DNA of 64,000 bases from assembly GCF_049445795.1 (NCBI RefSeq), contig NZ_JBMSDT010000010.1, positions 186,001-250,000 on the forward strand. Direction: 5' to 3'. The DNA is from Larkinella sp049445795. Its GTDB lineage: Bacteria > Bacteroidota > Bacteroidia > Cytophagales > Spirosomataceae. The notes beneath the pieces were generated by a model. That model made no database searches and was not told the origin of the DNA. It saw only the letters and a list, made by a program, of their open reading frames with translations. Both the position numbers and the translations under genes were made by a program. This document shows positions 56,254 through 64,000 of the stretch, in pieces; the stretch's first letter is position 1, and each line of letters starts with the position of its first letter.

Positions 56254-57603
56254 ATGAAACCCTTTTTAACTTTATTCCTTGTCGCAACTGTGAGTATGCG
56301 GCTGGCCTATGGTCAACGATTTGACTTCGAAACAGGCATAGTTGACAATTTGAACGCCCAAAAAACCGGCGAAATGGTCAAGTTTACGGTAAATAATGTT
56401 AACACCTTTCGCTATAAAGTAACAATTAAAGGCTCAAACATCACCTATGTCACGCCTATTCCAACCGAACTACAGACCTTATTCCGGTTACCTGAACCTA
56501 CACAATCGGCTTCAAAAGCAACAGAAGGAGCCTCGAAAGCAGAAGCGGCTAAAAATGATATGGATAAGTTAAAGGTCGCTACCGCCGGAAACTTTCGAGT
56601 AGTCATGGATGAGTTGGTGAGGCTATGCAGTTTGTTTGTGGTTGAAGCCAATGCGGTTCGGTCAATAAAATACCGAAGAGCTACTCTTATTTCGATTGCC
56701 AAACAGAATTGGCGTAATCACAGTACAATGCTTGGTACATTGCCGACTCGATTCACTGTCCCGGTTATGCAGGCTCACGTCCAGGGTTTTATGGACGCTT
56801 ACCAAAAAGCAGAAATGCAGTATGAAGCGGCTAAACAGGCGGCTAAAAGTACGCCATCCACCGACGATGACGAACGTATTGAAAGCGCTCTCGAACGATT
56901 TGAAGAAGGGTATCATGATGTGGATGAGGAAGATTTGATCAAGTTGATTGAAGATGTCGACCTCCTGCAAAATGCCCTGCTGGATCCCAAAAACTTTTCA
57001 GTCATCTCACCGGCAATCCAAGCAGAAGGCGATTACCTGGCTTTTACCATTTCCATCGAGCCTGATCAAACCAATGCTTTACTGCCACATGAAGCATCAA
57101 AAGAAGTAAACGTAGAAATTCCCGTTCGAAAAGGCTGGAAAGCCGATTTCAGCGTAGGATCAAATTTTTCCGTGGGATACGAAGCCAGGGATGAACGGTA
57201 TTATTTAAAGCCAACGTCAGATGGAAAGGGAGCCTTGACCCGGGGCGCAAACTCCAATTTCCTGCGCCCGGGCGTGGCCGCCATGCTTCATGCTTACCAG
57301 CGTACCGGCAAGAGTTATGCCGCCGGAATCATGATGGGAGTTGGCGCAGGGTTCAAGGAAGAAAACGCACTCACAGCAGCGTATTACCTGGGCGGTTCTC
57401 TTGTTCTGGGAAAAACAGAGCGTCTTATGATTAATGGTGGTGTCAGTTTCCTACAAGTCAACCGGTTAAAAGCAGGCTATATCCGGGGAGACGACTATCC
57501 CATTGATTCAACAAAAATTGACGACTTAACTGAAAAAGTCTTGAGACCCTCCCTTTTTCTGGGAATCTCATACAACATCACCAATCGTGTTGAACGCAAT
57601 TAG
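56254..57603 (+). CDS. exported envelope protein of unknown function
   Basis: A 449-residue protein with a signal peptide (MKPFLTLFLVATVSMRLAYG). Residues 25-75 are strand-rich. A long helical region with an Ala/Lys-rich stretch (SKATEGASKAEAAKNDMDKL) follows from about 95 to 250. The C-terminal half (from about 300) has amphipathic beta strands with Gly/Tyr turns, ending FLGISYNITNRVERN. It looks like a periplasmic stalk joined to an outer-membrane barrel, but I recognise no family. The start is ATG 56254; the earlier in-frame codon at 56209 lies before the signal peptide. It closes the four-gene unit and is followed by a very strong hairpin. Confidence 0.7.
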   Translation: MKPFLTLFLVATVSMRLAYGQRFDFETGIVDNLNAQKTGEMVKFTVNNVNTFRYKVTIKGSNITYVTPIPTELQTLFRLPEPTQSASKATEGASKAEAAKNDMDKLKVATAGNFRVVMDELVRLCSLFVVEANAVRSIKYRRATLISIAKQNWRNHSTMLGTLPTRFTVPVMQAHVQGFMDAYQKAEMQYEAAKQAAKSTPSTDDDERIESALERFEEGYHDVDEEDLIKLIEDVDLLQNALLDPKNFSVISPAIQAEGDYLAFTISIEPDQTNALLPHEASKEVNVEIPVRKGWKADFSVGSNFSVGYEARDERYYLKPTSDGKGALTRGANSNFLRPGVAAMLHAYQRTGKSYAAGIMMGVGAGFKEENALTAAYYLGGSLVLGKTERLMINGGVSFLQVNRLKAGYIRGDDYPIDSTKIDDLTEKVLRPSLFLGISYNITNRVERN

Positions 57604-57624
57604 CTCAAATATTTCCAATTCTAC

Positions 57625-57679
57625 TTCCCGTTCGAAAAAGGCTATAAGATTTGATCTTATGGCCTTTTTCGAACGGGAA
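57625..57679 (+). terminator. long hairpin terminator closing the cassette
   Basis: 57625-57642 pairs perfectly with 57662-57679 (18 bp). An inner stem ATAAGAT/ATCTTAT (57644-57650 with 57654-57660) has only a T-G pair between, so the whole stem is about 26 bp with a 3-base loop. It contains A and T tracts suited to stopping either strand. Confidence 0.75.
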
Positions 57680-57707
57680 AGACCAAAGTCCATTTAGCAG
57701 GTTCTCA

Positions 57708-58136
57708 TCATGCTGCCTGCCGCAAAAACCGCCGTTCCATCAACTGGGGCGTTTCAAACCGGTTGCCCAGAACCCGCAGTTGGCGGGCGTGCGGAGCACT
57801 AAGCGAAAACGCCGGAAAACCGCCGGTTCCGAAAGGCTGAAACAGGGCGTACCCACACCGCTGGCTCGACCACGCAATCTCGAAGATACGACCGTCCCAC
57901 TCGACCAAGTCATTTTCGTACAACAACGTTCCCAGCTGATCCGGTTGACCGATGGTGCGCATCAACCGCCAGGAAGCGCTGTTGGTCTGCGTCAACTCGT
58001 CCGTTTCCGGGAACTGGCTGGCCAGCGCCAGAGCATCCTGCAACCAGATGGTCAGAAAAGGTTCTGTGGTTAAGGGTAGTCCGGTCAGGTAGTGCATTTT
58101 CTGACCGTCCCAGATGCGCGATTGAAGAGGTTGCAT
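57708..58136 (-). CDS. YopX-like protein
   Basis: A 142-residue soluble protein. The start SRIWDGQKMHYLTG and the central GTLLYENDLVEWDGRIFEIA match the pattern of the YopX family (working definition: R-x-WDG near the start, then a Tyr-Glu-Asn/Gly-Asp-Leu/Ile-Val segment). YopX proteins are small phage-associated beta proteins of unknown function. No other phage gene lies close by, so this may be a domesticated or isolated copy. A -7 element on the minus strand lies at 58174-58181. It converges with the cassette's last gene across the long hairpin. Confidence 0.7.
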   Translation of the reverse strand: MQPLQSRIWDGQKMHYLTGLPLTTEPFLTIWLQDALALASQFPETDELTQTNSASWRLMRTIGQPDQLGTLLYENDLVEWDGRIFEIAWSSQRCGYALFQPFGTGGFPAFSLSAPHARQLRVLGNRFETPQLMERRFLRQAA

Positions 58137-58173
58137 AAACTTAACCCTATTTTAGTTATACTATAGATACTAG

Positions 58174-58181
58174 CAAATATA
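58174..58181 (-). promoter_or_regulatory. -7 element for the YopX-like gene
   Basis: TATATTTG on the minus strand (CAAATATA on plus) matches TAnnTTTG, 38 bases before the ATG. The -33 element is not clear. The remaining AT-rich gap to 58360 holds nothing else I can name. Confidence 0.5.
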
Positions 58182-58360
58182 TGTTATAAATCGAAAGATT
58201 TAAAACCGGAAAGTACCTTTTTATCGGATTTCTAAAACTTTTAAGTTAACGACATAAGATTTACGGTTAATTGGCTTAGCCCAATAAACGGATATACACA
58301 AACGGTTTTTGGGCATTGGTATCCGGGCACCTAAAACCGGCCCGTTGGCTGTTTTTGAGT

Positions 58361-59125
58361 TTATTCGGCTACCGGCGGAGGGCTGACGGCCGTCCAGCCG
58401 CCATCGACAACCAGACTCTGGCCCGTGATATGCCTTGACTGGGGAGCCACCAGAAACAGGGCGGCATTCGCAATATCCTCGACGGTCGCCGGGCGGCCCA
58501 TTGGCGTGATGCGCGACCAGATTGGCACGTAGGTCGGATCGTCCAGGGTCCGTTCGGTTTGTGTCGCGCCGGGAGCTACCGCGTTGATATTGATCCCATA
58601 CGGCGACAAATCCAGCACCAGATTTTTGGCTAACATCTCCAAGGCGGCTTTCGTCATGGCGTAAGCCGCCAGACCCGGATGTGCCTGATGGCCCACGACC
58701 GACGACATCAACAGAATACTACCACCTTCACGCTGGGTGCGCATCTGCCGGGTAGCCAACTGGGTCAGAAAAAAACTACCCCGCAGGTTCAGATCAACCA
58801 CTTTCTGGAAAGCATCGGGCTGATAGTCAAAAAAATCGCCAAAAATGGTAATCCCGGCATTGGCCACTACGATGGTTAATTTACCGAATTCAGCGACGGC
58901 CCGGTCGACCAGCTTCTGGATGAACGTCACGTCGGAAACATCGCCCGCACAGGCCACGCAACGGCCACCCTCCTGCCGGATGGCTGCGGCTGCCCGCTCG
59001 GCCAGGGATTCGTCAAGGTCATTGAGCAGAACAGATGCGCCCTGCCGGGCCAGTTCGCGGGCAATGGCGAATCCAATGCCGATCCCCGCACCGGTTACAA
59101 CAGCAGTCTGGGTTTGGAAATTCAT
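58361..59125 (-). CDS. SDR-family oxidoreductase
   Basis: A 254-residue classical short-chain dehydrogenase/reductase. The cofactor motif AVVTGAGIGIGFAIARELA is at the N-terminus, followed by LTIVVANAGITIFGD, the catalytic Ser in LLMSSVVGHQAHPG, and YAMTKAALEM with Tyr-x-x-x-Lys. The Bacteroidota-style end is GQSLVVDGGWTAV. The start is ATG 59123-59125; upstream in-frame codons add an unrelated Cys-rich stretch. It stands alone between the YopX-like gene and the kinase pair, so the substrate cannot be narrowed. CATCTTTG upstream is a one-mismatch promoter element. Confidence 0.88.
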   Translation of the reverse strand: MNFQTQTAVVTGAGIGIGFAIARELARQGASVLLNDLDESLAERAAAAIRQEGGRCVACAGDVSDVTFIQKLVDRAVAEFGKLTIVVANAGITIFGDFFDYQPDAFQKVVDLNLRGSFFLTQLATRQMRTQREGGSILLMSSVVGHQAHPGLAAYAMTKAALEMLAKNLVLDLSPYGININAVAPGATQTERTLDDPTYVPIWSRITPMGRPATVEDIANAALFLVAPQSRHITGQSLVVDGGWTAVSPPPVAE

Positions 59126-59327
59126 GAAATAAAACAATTGGCGGAAACAACTGGCACAAAGATGTTCCAAATTTGAAAACTTTGACAACGTTTCGTGCAA
59201 AACAGGGCTTTCGGTTACACAATTCTGCTCTTTGCAGTGTCACGGTGAGCAGGTATACTTTCTCTTTGCATCCCGATATCGTTCAAAAACCGTAACTTTA
59301 GGAAAACTTTGAACGTTTGGCCTCTTG

Positions 59328-60416
59328 ATGGCCTTGCTCATGATTCACCCGTCTCTCCGACGACTTACTTCGTTCTTTTCCCGCTGGGAACTTGGGTACC
59401 ATCTGTTGATGATGCCCGTGCTGTTTCCAATTGGTAACTACTACTTTATCGGTCCCCGTTATTTCGAAGAAGGAGATACATTTCTGCTGGGGACGGCTCT
59501 TATCTTTGTTCTGTACTGGTTTTCGGTTATTACGTTGACCCTGGCGGTCCGTGGAGTCATTCGCCGGTATCCGGGGGCTCACCAATCGACGCTCCGGACG
59601 CTGGTGATGGTGGCGCTGGTTGGGTTGCTGACAGTCGGGTTGGCCGGGCTGGATGTGTACACTTACAGTCTTTTTCCGGATCTGGGCGTTCCGTTTTCCT
59701 GGAAAACCGTTCAACCCATTCTGGTCCTGGGCCTGGTTTTCGATCTCTGTTTCTGTGTCGCCCTGAATGCCTTTTATACCTATCGTCAATGGTATCTCGA
59801 CCAAACCGAAAACGAGTTGCTGCGACAAGCCACGCTTCAGCACCAGCTTGATACCCTTAAAATGAAGATTAATCCGCATTTTCTGTTTAATAGCCTGACC
59901 TCCCTCTCCTCGCTGATCGGCGAAGACCAGCAGCGAGCCGAAGCGTTTGTCGACCAGCTCTCAAAAGTATACCGGTATCTGCTTCAGGCAAATACGCACC
60001 AACACGTCTCGCTTCAGCAGGAACTTGATTTCATAACCAGCTATTCCGACCTGCTCCAAACTCGGTATGGGGCAAGTCTGCGTGTCGAACTAGCTGTCAA
60101 TGCGGTTTTGGGAGATCACCTGCTTCCTCCGTTAACCCTCCAGACGTTGATCGACAATGCCATCAAACATAACAGCATGAGTGCTGCCAAACCGTTACAA
60201 ATCCGGATCGAAACCACGCCGGAAAACCGGTTGGTCGTCCGGAATTCCTTACAGCGCAAACCCGTCCGTATGGATTTATCGCAGACCCGGCTGGCCACGC
60301 TCATGACAAAATACCGTCAATGGAGTCAGCAGGATGTACAGGTGACCGAAACCGATACTCAGTTCGAGGTTTCACTGCCGTTACTTCCCACCTACCTGCG
60401 GCAACAGACTAGTTAG
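59328..60416 (+). CDS. LytS/YehU-type histidine kinase, possibly degenerate
   Basis: A membrane kinase of about 362 residues. Four hydrophobic segments cover about 20-150 (HLLMMPVLFPIGNYYFIG, LIFVLYWFSVITLTLA). The His_kinase domain begins with MKINPHFLFNSLTSLSSLIG and the N box is LQTLIDNAIKHN. After that, where active relatives have a GxGL-x-N segment, this protein reads LSQTRLATLMTKY, so the ATP lid motif is absent and activity is doubtful. Starts at ATG 59328 or 59340 are both possible. A paralogue follows 137 bases on. No LytTR-type regulator is present in the window. Confidence 0.82.
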   Translation: MALLMIHPSLRRLTSFFSRWELGYHLLMMPVLFPIGNYYFIGPRYFEEGDTFLLGTALIFVLYWFSVITLTLAVRGVIRRYPGAHQSTLRTLVMVALVGLLTVGLAGLDVYTYSLFPDLGVPFSWKTVQPILVLGLVFDLCFCVALNAFYTYRQWYLDQTENELLRQATLQHQLDTLKMKINPHFLFNSLTSLSSLIGEDQQRAEAFVDQLSKVYRYLLQANTHQHVSLQQELDFITSYSDLLQTRYGASLRVELAVNAVLGDHLLPPLTLQTLIDNAIKHNSMSAAKPLQIRIETTPENRLVVRNSLQRKPVRMDLSQTRLATLMTKYRQWSQQDVQVTETDTQFEVSLPLLPTYLRQQTS

Positions 60417-60553
60417 TGATGTACCAGGAAGTAGCCAGAAAAATCCCGCTTCATGGCTTTTTAGCATCAATTCAACCCTGGAATTTGGCAGTTAAACCGT
60501 TTGCCCGCATCTACGTGTGCCAAAACCCCTAGCTTTAAGGAGACAGTCGTTCC

Positions 60554-61624
60554 ATGAGATCCGCTTTACGAAACTTACTTCAACGATTTCCCCGGTTGCG
60601 GAAGCAAAGCCAATGGCACTTCCTGCTGTTGTTTCCCTGGTTTATTCCGATAATCTCGTATTGGGTAGTCGGCGACCGGTATCTTTCGGACATAAGTACA
60701 TTTGCACTGGCAACATTGATGAATCTGATCATTGCCAGTTTTTGTCTGCTGACCCTCGATCAGTTGACCCAGTTTGTTGTCAGCCGGTATCCGAACCTGG
60801 GCCAGACCTGGCAACGAGTCTGGCGGTTACTACTTGTTTTCATATTGGTGACGCCTTTTTTTATTTTGGGCGGCATTTACCTTTACGATACATTTCACCT
60901 GTTTGGCTACCAGCACAACCCCGAAGCAACCAGCCGTATTCTCGCCATAAATTTGATTGCCAACCTGGTCTCGGTCGGAATCGACGAAAGCGTTTACTCC
61001 CTCAATCGCTGGCGGGAAAATACCCTGGAAAAAGAACAGTTGAAGAAAATTAACCTGCAAAGTCAGTACGAGAGTCTAAAAAGCCAGGTCAATCCGCACT
61101 TTCTGTTCAACAGCCTGAACTCGCTGTCGTCGCTGATTGCCGACGAACCTGATCGGGCCGAAGAATTTGTGGATGAGATGGCGAAAGTGTACCGGTATTT
61201 GCTCCAGACCAACGAAGGTGAACTGACGACGCTGGCAACCGAACTGACCTTTATTCAGTCGTATTTCCATTTGCTGAAAACCCGGTATGGGGCCGGTATT
61301 CAGTTGGACATCCAGGTAGCCCAGCTGTTCGAACAATACCTGCTCCCGCCCTTGACGCTGCAGATGCTGGTCGAAAACGCCGTGAAGCACAACGTGATTC
61401 ACCCCAACAAACCGTTGCTGATCGAAATCAAAACCACCAAAGTAGGCCGTCTGGTGGTCCGTAACAATCGCCAGCAAAAAACCGGCCGAATCGCATCGAA
61501 TCAGGTTGGTCTGACCAACATCGCAGCTAAATACCGCCTGCTTGCCCAAAACGACCCCATCGTAACCGCCGACTCCGAGCATTTTACCGTCGCCCTGCCG
61601 CTGATGGAACCGAAAAAAGAGTGA
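60554..61624 (+). CDS. LytS/YehU-type histidine kinase
   Basis: A 356-residue membrane kinase and tandem paralogue of the previous gene. Hydrophobic segments cover about 22-165 (FLLLFPWFIPIISYWVVG, LLLVFILVTPFFILGGIYLY). The kinase core is SQVNPHFLFNSLNSLSSLIA, then EEFVDEMAKVYRYLLQTNEG, the N box LQMLVENAVKHN and the lid SNQVGLTNIAAKY, which keeps the GL-x-N part missing in its neighbour. Such kinases usually signal to LytTR regulators, none of which is seen here. The pair could work as a heterodimer. The stop codon opens a heptamer array. Confidence 0.88.
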   Translation: MRSALRNLLQRFPRLRKQSQWHFLLLFPWFIPIISYWVVGDRYLSDISTFALATLMNLIIASFCLLTLDQLTQFVVSRYPNLGQTWQRVWRLLLVFILVTPFFILGGIYLYDTFHLFGYQHNPEATSRILAINLIANLVSVGIDESVYSLNRWRENTLEKEQLKKINLQSQYESLKSQVNPHFLFNSLNSLSSLIADEPDRAEEFVDEMAKVYRYLLQTNEGELTTLATELTFIQSYFHLLKTRYGAGIQLDIQVAQLFEQYLLPPLTLQMLVENAVKHNVIHPNKPLLIEIKTTKVGRLVVRNNRQQKTGRIASNQVGLTNIAAKYRLLAQNDPIVTADSEHFTVALPLMEPKKE

Positions 61625-61712
61625 TGAGTTAAGAATGAAGAGTGATGAGTTAGCTCCGCAGGAATAGAATGCGTCAGCCAACTCTTAACTCTTCATTCTT
61701 AACTCTTCATTT
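61623..61712. repeat. inverted heptamer arrays between convergent genes
   Basis: The left array has units GATGAGT, TAAGAAT, GAAGAGT, GATGAGT from 61623. The right array has AACTCTT, AACTCTT, CATTCTT, AACTCTT, CATTTTT from 61680. The 18-base cores at 61626-61643 and 61688-61705 are exact reverse complements. The left array shares bases with the kinase stop codon, and the right array contains the helicase stop codon. Confidence 0.88.
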
Positions 61713-62948
61713 TTCAGGATTGCTGCCTTTTTTCCGATGAGAGGGGCGTTTTTTGGCGTTCATCCGGCGTTTGCGCTGGGCATTCGCAATGCCTTTGCCG
61801 GGGTTGTATTCCATCGTTTCGCCCAGGTGCGCCGGGAGCGAGACTTTCGTGACCGGTGTGCCGATTAGGCGTTCGATGGCGGCAAACTTGCGTTGCTCGG
61901 TTTCGCTGATGAACGTATAAGCAATTCCGGTGGTTTCGGCCCGGGCCGTGCGACCAATCCGGTGAACATAATCCTCCCCGTCGTGCGGCACATCGTAGTT
62001 GATGACCAGGTCGATGTTGTCGATGTCGATCCCGCGCGAGAGAATGTCGGTCGCGACCAGAATGTTGAGTTTCCGACTTCGGAAGGCCAGCAACGCCTGT
62101 TCCCGCTCGGCTTGTTCCAGATCCGAGTGAATCGGCTCGGCGGCAAAACCGGCCTGTTTCAACTCCCGGGCCAACTGCTTGACGTTTTCTTTACGCGAAC
62201 AGAAAATCAGCACCGACGGAAAATTATGCTCTTTCAGCAGGTACTTCACCAGCGCAATCTTCTGTTTCTGGTAAACCACAAACGCTTCCTGCACAATCTT
62301 GGCGGGCGGTTTGGAAAGCGAGAGAGTGATCTCTTCCGGCGACCGCAGGATTTTCCGGGCCAGCTCCCGAATTTTGGGCGGCATCGTGGCCGACAACAAC
62401 AGGCTTTGCCGGTTAGTCGGCAAAAACGAGATGATTTTGACAATGTCGCCATAAAAACCCATGTCGAGCATCCGGTCGGCTTCATCCAGCACCAGGTACT
62501 GCAACTTGTCGATTTTGGCGTACCCCATGTTGAGGTGGCTAATCATCCGGCCTGGCGTGCAAATCACAATGTCGGCCCCGACCGACAGCGCCTGGCGTTC
62601 CGTGCTGTAAGAAGCGCCGTCGCCCCCGCCGTACACCGCAATCGAGCTGACGGAGGTGAAGTACGAGAAGCCTTCGAGGTTTTGCGAAATCTGAATGGCC
62701 AGTTCGCGGGTCGGGACGATCACCAGCGCTTTGATGTGATCATCGGGCCCGGCAGTGGTAATCTTATTCAGGATCGGAAGCAGGTAGGAAGCGGTTTTGC
62801 CCGTACCCGTCTGGGCCGAAACGATAAGGTCTTTTCCTTCCAGAATGAGCGGAATTACCTTTTCCTGAACAAGTGTGGGGGTATCGTAATTCATGGCATC
62901 GATCCCTTCCATTAATCGATCATCGAAGCCAAAGTCTGAGAATTTCAA
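61707..62948 (-). CDS. DEAD-box RNA helicase
   Basis: A 413-residue ATP-dependent RNA helicase. The full motif set is present: Q motif with PTLVQEKVIPLILEGKDLIV, motif I SAQTGTGKT, Ia VPTRELAIQI, II VLDEADRMLDMGF, III LLSATMPP, then in domain 2 LIFCSRKENVKQLA, DILSRGIDIDNIDLVINYD and VI HRIGRTARAE. The C-terminus is short and very basic (RKRRMNAKKRPSHRKKGS), suited to RNA binding. It resembles RhlE-type helicases of ribosome assembly or RNA decay. It is convergent with the kinase gene across the heptamer repeat. Confidence 0.95.
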   Translation of the reverse strand: MKFSDFGFDDRLMEGIDAMNYDTPTLVQEKVIPLILEGKDLIVSAQTGTGKTASYLLPILNKITTAGPDDHIKALVIVPTRELAIQISQNLEGFSYFTSVSSIAVYGGGDGASYSTERQALSVGADIVICTPGRMISHLNMGYAKIDKLQYLVLDEADRMLDMGFYGDIVKIISFLPTNRQSLLLSATMPPKIRELARKILRSPEEITLSLSKPPAKIVQEAFVVYQKQKIALVKYLLKEHNFPSVLIFCSRKENVKQLARELKQAGFAAEPIHSDLEQAEREQALLAFRSRKLNILVATDILSRGIDIDNIDLVINYDVPHDGEDYVHRIGRTARAETTGIAYTFISETEQRKFAAIERLIGTPVTKVSLPAHLGETMEYNPGKGIANAQRKRRMNAKKRPSHRKKGSNPEK

Positions 62949-63168
62949 GTTTAATTTCTGTAGGTTTTAGATAGATTTTGGTCAATATAACAACAATACG
63001 TGAATTTAAGCAAATTCTTTCCGTGCCCGGCCGGATTTAGCGAGATAAACCGTCCTTCGATTTTACCAGTGAAGGGGCTTCCGGTTTTCGTCTGATTCGT
63101 TTATTTTGCCGATTTATCCGACTCGATTCAGCGCGACGCCCCCGAACCGGTTCGAAATAGCTTTCCAT

Positions 63169-64000
63169 ATGATCCGTTTCAACAATACGCCGGTTTTTGC
63201 CCTTTGGTTTTCCCTTTCGCTGGCCTTCTGGGCTACGGTTTCGGTTTCTGCGCAAAACCCCTATTATCCGCCCCCCGGCCCAGCCTGGGAAACCCGCCTG
63301 CCGGAGCAGGTCGGCATGAATGCGGACCGGTTGAAGCAGGCCGTGACTTTCGCTCAACAACAGGAAACGAAACAGATGCCGCCCGATTTTTCGACCCAGG
63401 AGGAGATCTTCGGCAGCCTTCTCGGCCCCATTCCCGCCGACCGCGCCCGGACGAACGGCCTGATTCTCCGGCATGGTTACATCGTGGCTGAATGGGGTGA
63501 AACCGACCGGCCCGATCCAACGTACAGCGTAGCCAAAAGTTTCCTGTCAACCCTCGTGGGTCTGACTCTCGACCGGGGCCTGATCCGGGATGTACACGAT
63601 CCGGTGGCGAAATCCATTCAGGACGGTGGTTATGACTCCGACCAAAACCGCCCCATCACCTGGGAACATCACCTCCGGCAAACGAGCGAATGGGAAGGTG
63701 AATTGTGGGGCAAAAAGCACGATTTTGTCGGTAAGGAAGCCTACGGGCGCGGAGAACGCAAACCGCGCACCGTGCAGTCGCCGGGTACGTTTTACGAATA
63801 CAACGACGTGCGGGTCAACCGGCTGGCCCTGTCGCTGCTTCGCTTGTGGAAAAAACCGCTGCCGAACGTGCTGAAAGACGAAATTATGGACCCCATTGGC
63901 GCGTCGCACACCTGGCACTATGTTGGCTACCCGAATGCCCGGGTCAACATCGACGGCAAGATGATGTCGTCGGTCAGTGGCGGCACGCGCTGGGGCGGTG
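63169..64000 (+). CDS. serine hydrolase, beta-lactamase class C-like (partial, cut by window end)
   Basis: The frame opened by ATG 63169 stays open to the window end (277 codons visible). It starts with a signal peptide (FALWFSLSLAFWATVSVSAQ). It then has the class C beta-lactamase/DD-peptidase fold: NGLILRHGYIVAEWG, the Ser-x-x-Lys nucleophile motif in TYSVAKSFLSTLVG (about residue 125), the tail of LDRGLIRDVHDPV, and the Tyr-x-Asn motif in FYEYNDVRVNRLALSLL. The third motif would lie beyond the window. Such exported esterase/peptidase-like enzymes are common in Bacteroidota; the substrate is not predictable and it need not be a resistance enzyme. Confidence 0.9.
   Translation, partial: MIRFNNTPVFALWFSLSLAFWATVSVSAQNPYYPPPGPAWETRLPEQVGMNADRLKQAVTFAQQQETKQMPPDFSTQEEIFGSLLGPIPADRARTNGLILRHGYIVAEWGETDRPDPTYSVAKSFLSTLVGLTLDRGLIRDVHDPVAKSIQDGGYDSDQNRPITWEHHLRQTSEWEGELWGKKHDFVGKEAYGRGERKPRTVQSPGTFYEYNDVRVNRLALSLLRLWKKPLPNVLKDEIMDPIGASHTWHYVGYPNARVNIDGKMMSSVSGGTRWGG

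Noticed and set aside
45790..58136. Prophage explanation for the cassette
   Set aside because: No integrase, capsid, terminase, tail or portal gene and no att-like direct repeats were seen; only the YopX-like and holin-like proteins have phage flavour.
61893..62915. 340-codon plus-strand frame opposite the DEAD-box helicase (61893-62915)
   Set aside because: The opposite strand carries the complete helicase motif set, so this frame is an antisense shadow.
1..64000. CRISPR arrays, insertion sequences and rRNA operons
   Set aside because: No regularly spaced direct repeats of CRISPR length, no transposase or integrase reading frame, and no rRNA-like conserved segments were found.

Overview
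The window reads as a chromosomal segment of a Bacteroidota bacterium, most likely order Cytophagales (a Spirosoma/Larkinella-type Spirosomaceae member). The reasons are a short primary sigma factor without region 1.1, repeated Bacteroidota promoter elements (TTG, about 19 bp, TAnnTTTG), very little Shine-Dalgarno sequence before starts, menaquinone synthesis (MenD), TonB/SPOR/HU-type envelope proteins, a BtuB-BtuG pair, and moderate GC everywhere except one AT-rich gap. The genus is inference; no rRNA is present.

Layout. 0-22.4 kb is mostly + strand housekeeping: dCMP deaminase, ACP phosphodiesterase-like protein, holA, tRNA-Met, a START-like protein, an LptF/LptG permease, rpsO-pnp, the primary sigma factor, menD, a TPR lipoprotein and an M61 peptidase (both minus), then a large TPR protein, an outer-membrane barrel, an HU/SPOR protein, a TonB-like protein, folC and trmB. 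gapA (minus) and dapD (plus) flank a gene-free stretch of about 1 kb that counts to about 30% GC. 25.3-30.1 kb holds an XRE regulator and a cobalamin uptake unit: promoter, cobalamin riboswitch, BtuB-type receptor, BtuG-like propeller lipoprotein and a COG2102 ATP pyrophosphatase. 30.3-38.4 kb holds VanZ-like, TPR and gyrA genes (minus), then a CheY-like regulator and a 7TMR-DISM hybrid kinase (plus).

38.4-45.6 kb is one minus-strand sugar-catabolic operon: GH88-like hydrolase, TIM-barrel isomerase, Gfo/Idh/MocA, SDR, Tat-exported Gfo/Idh/MocA and MFS transporter. 45.8-57.6 kb is the most unusual part. It has a vWA protein with a duplicated helical domain, a papain-like protease fused to a serine hydrolase, a NarL-type regulator, a small unknown protein, a TPR histidine kinase, a DUF5675 protein, a two-TM holin-like protein, a Dyp-type peroxidase and an envelope protein. 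Two near-identical 28-bp sites with an ATCCT-N8-AGGAT inverted repeat lie at the two regulatory junctions. I propose one two-component-controlled cassette of unknown role. The right end has a YopX-like protein, an SDR, two tandem LytS-type kinases, a DEAD-box helicase and a serine hydrolase cut by the window edge.

The second unusual pattern is a family of degenerate short-period arrays, mostly heptamers, each locus with its own unit. Most form inverted pairs touching or lying close to stop codons. Three successive junctions of the sugar operon each carry a different one, and one array encodes a lipoprotein signal peptide.
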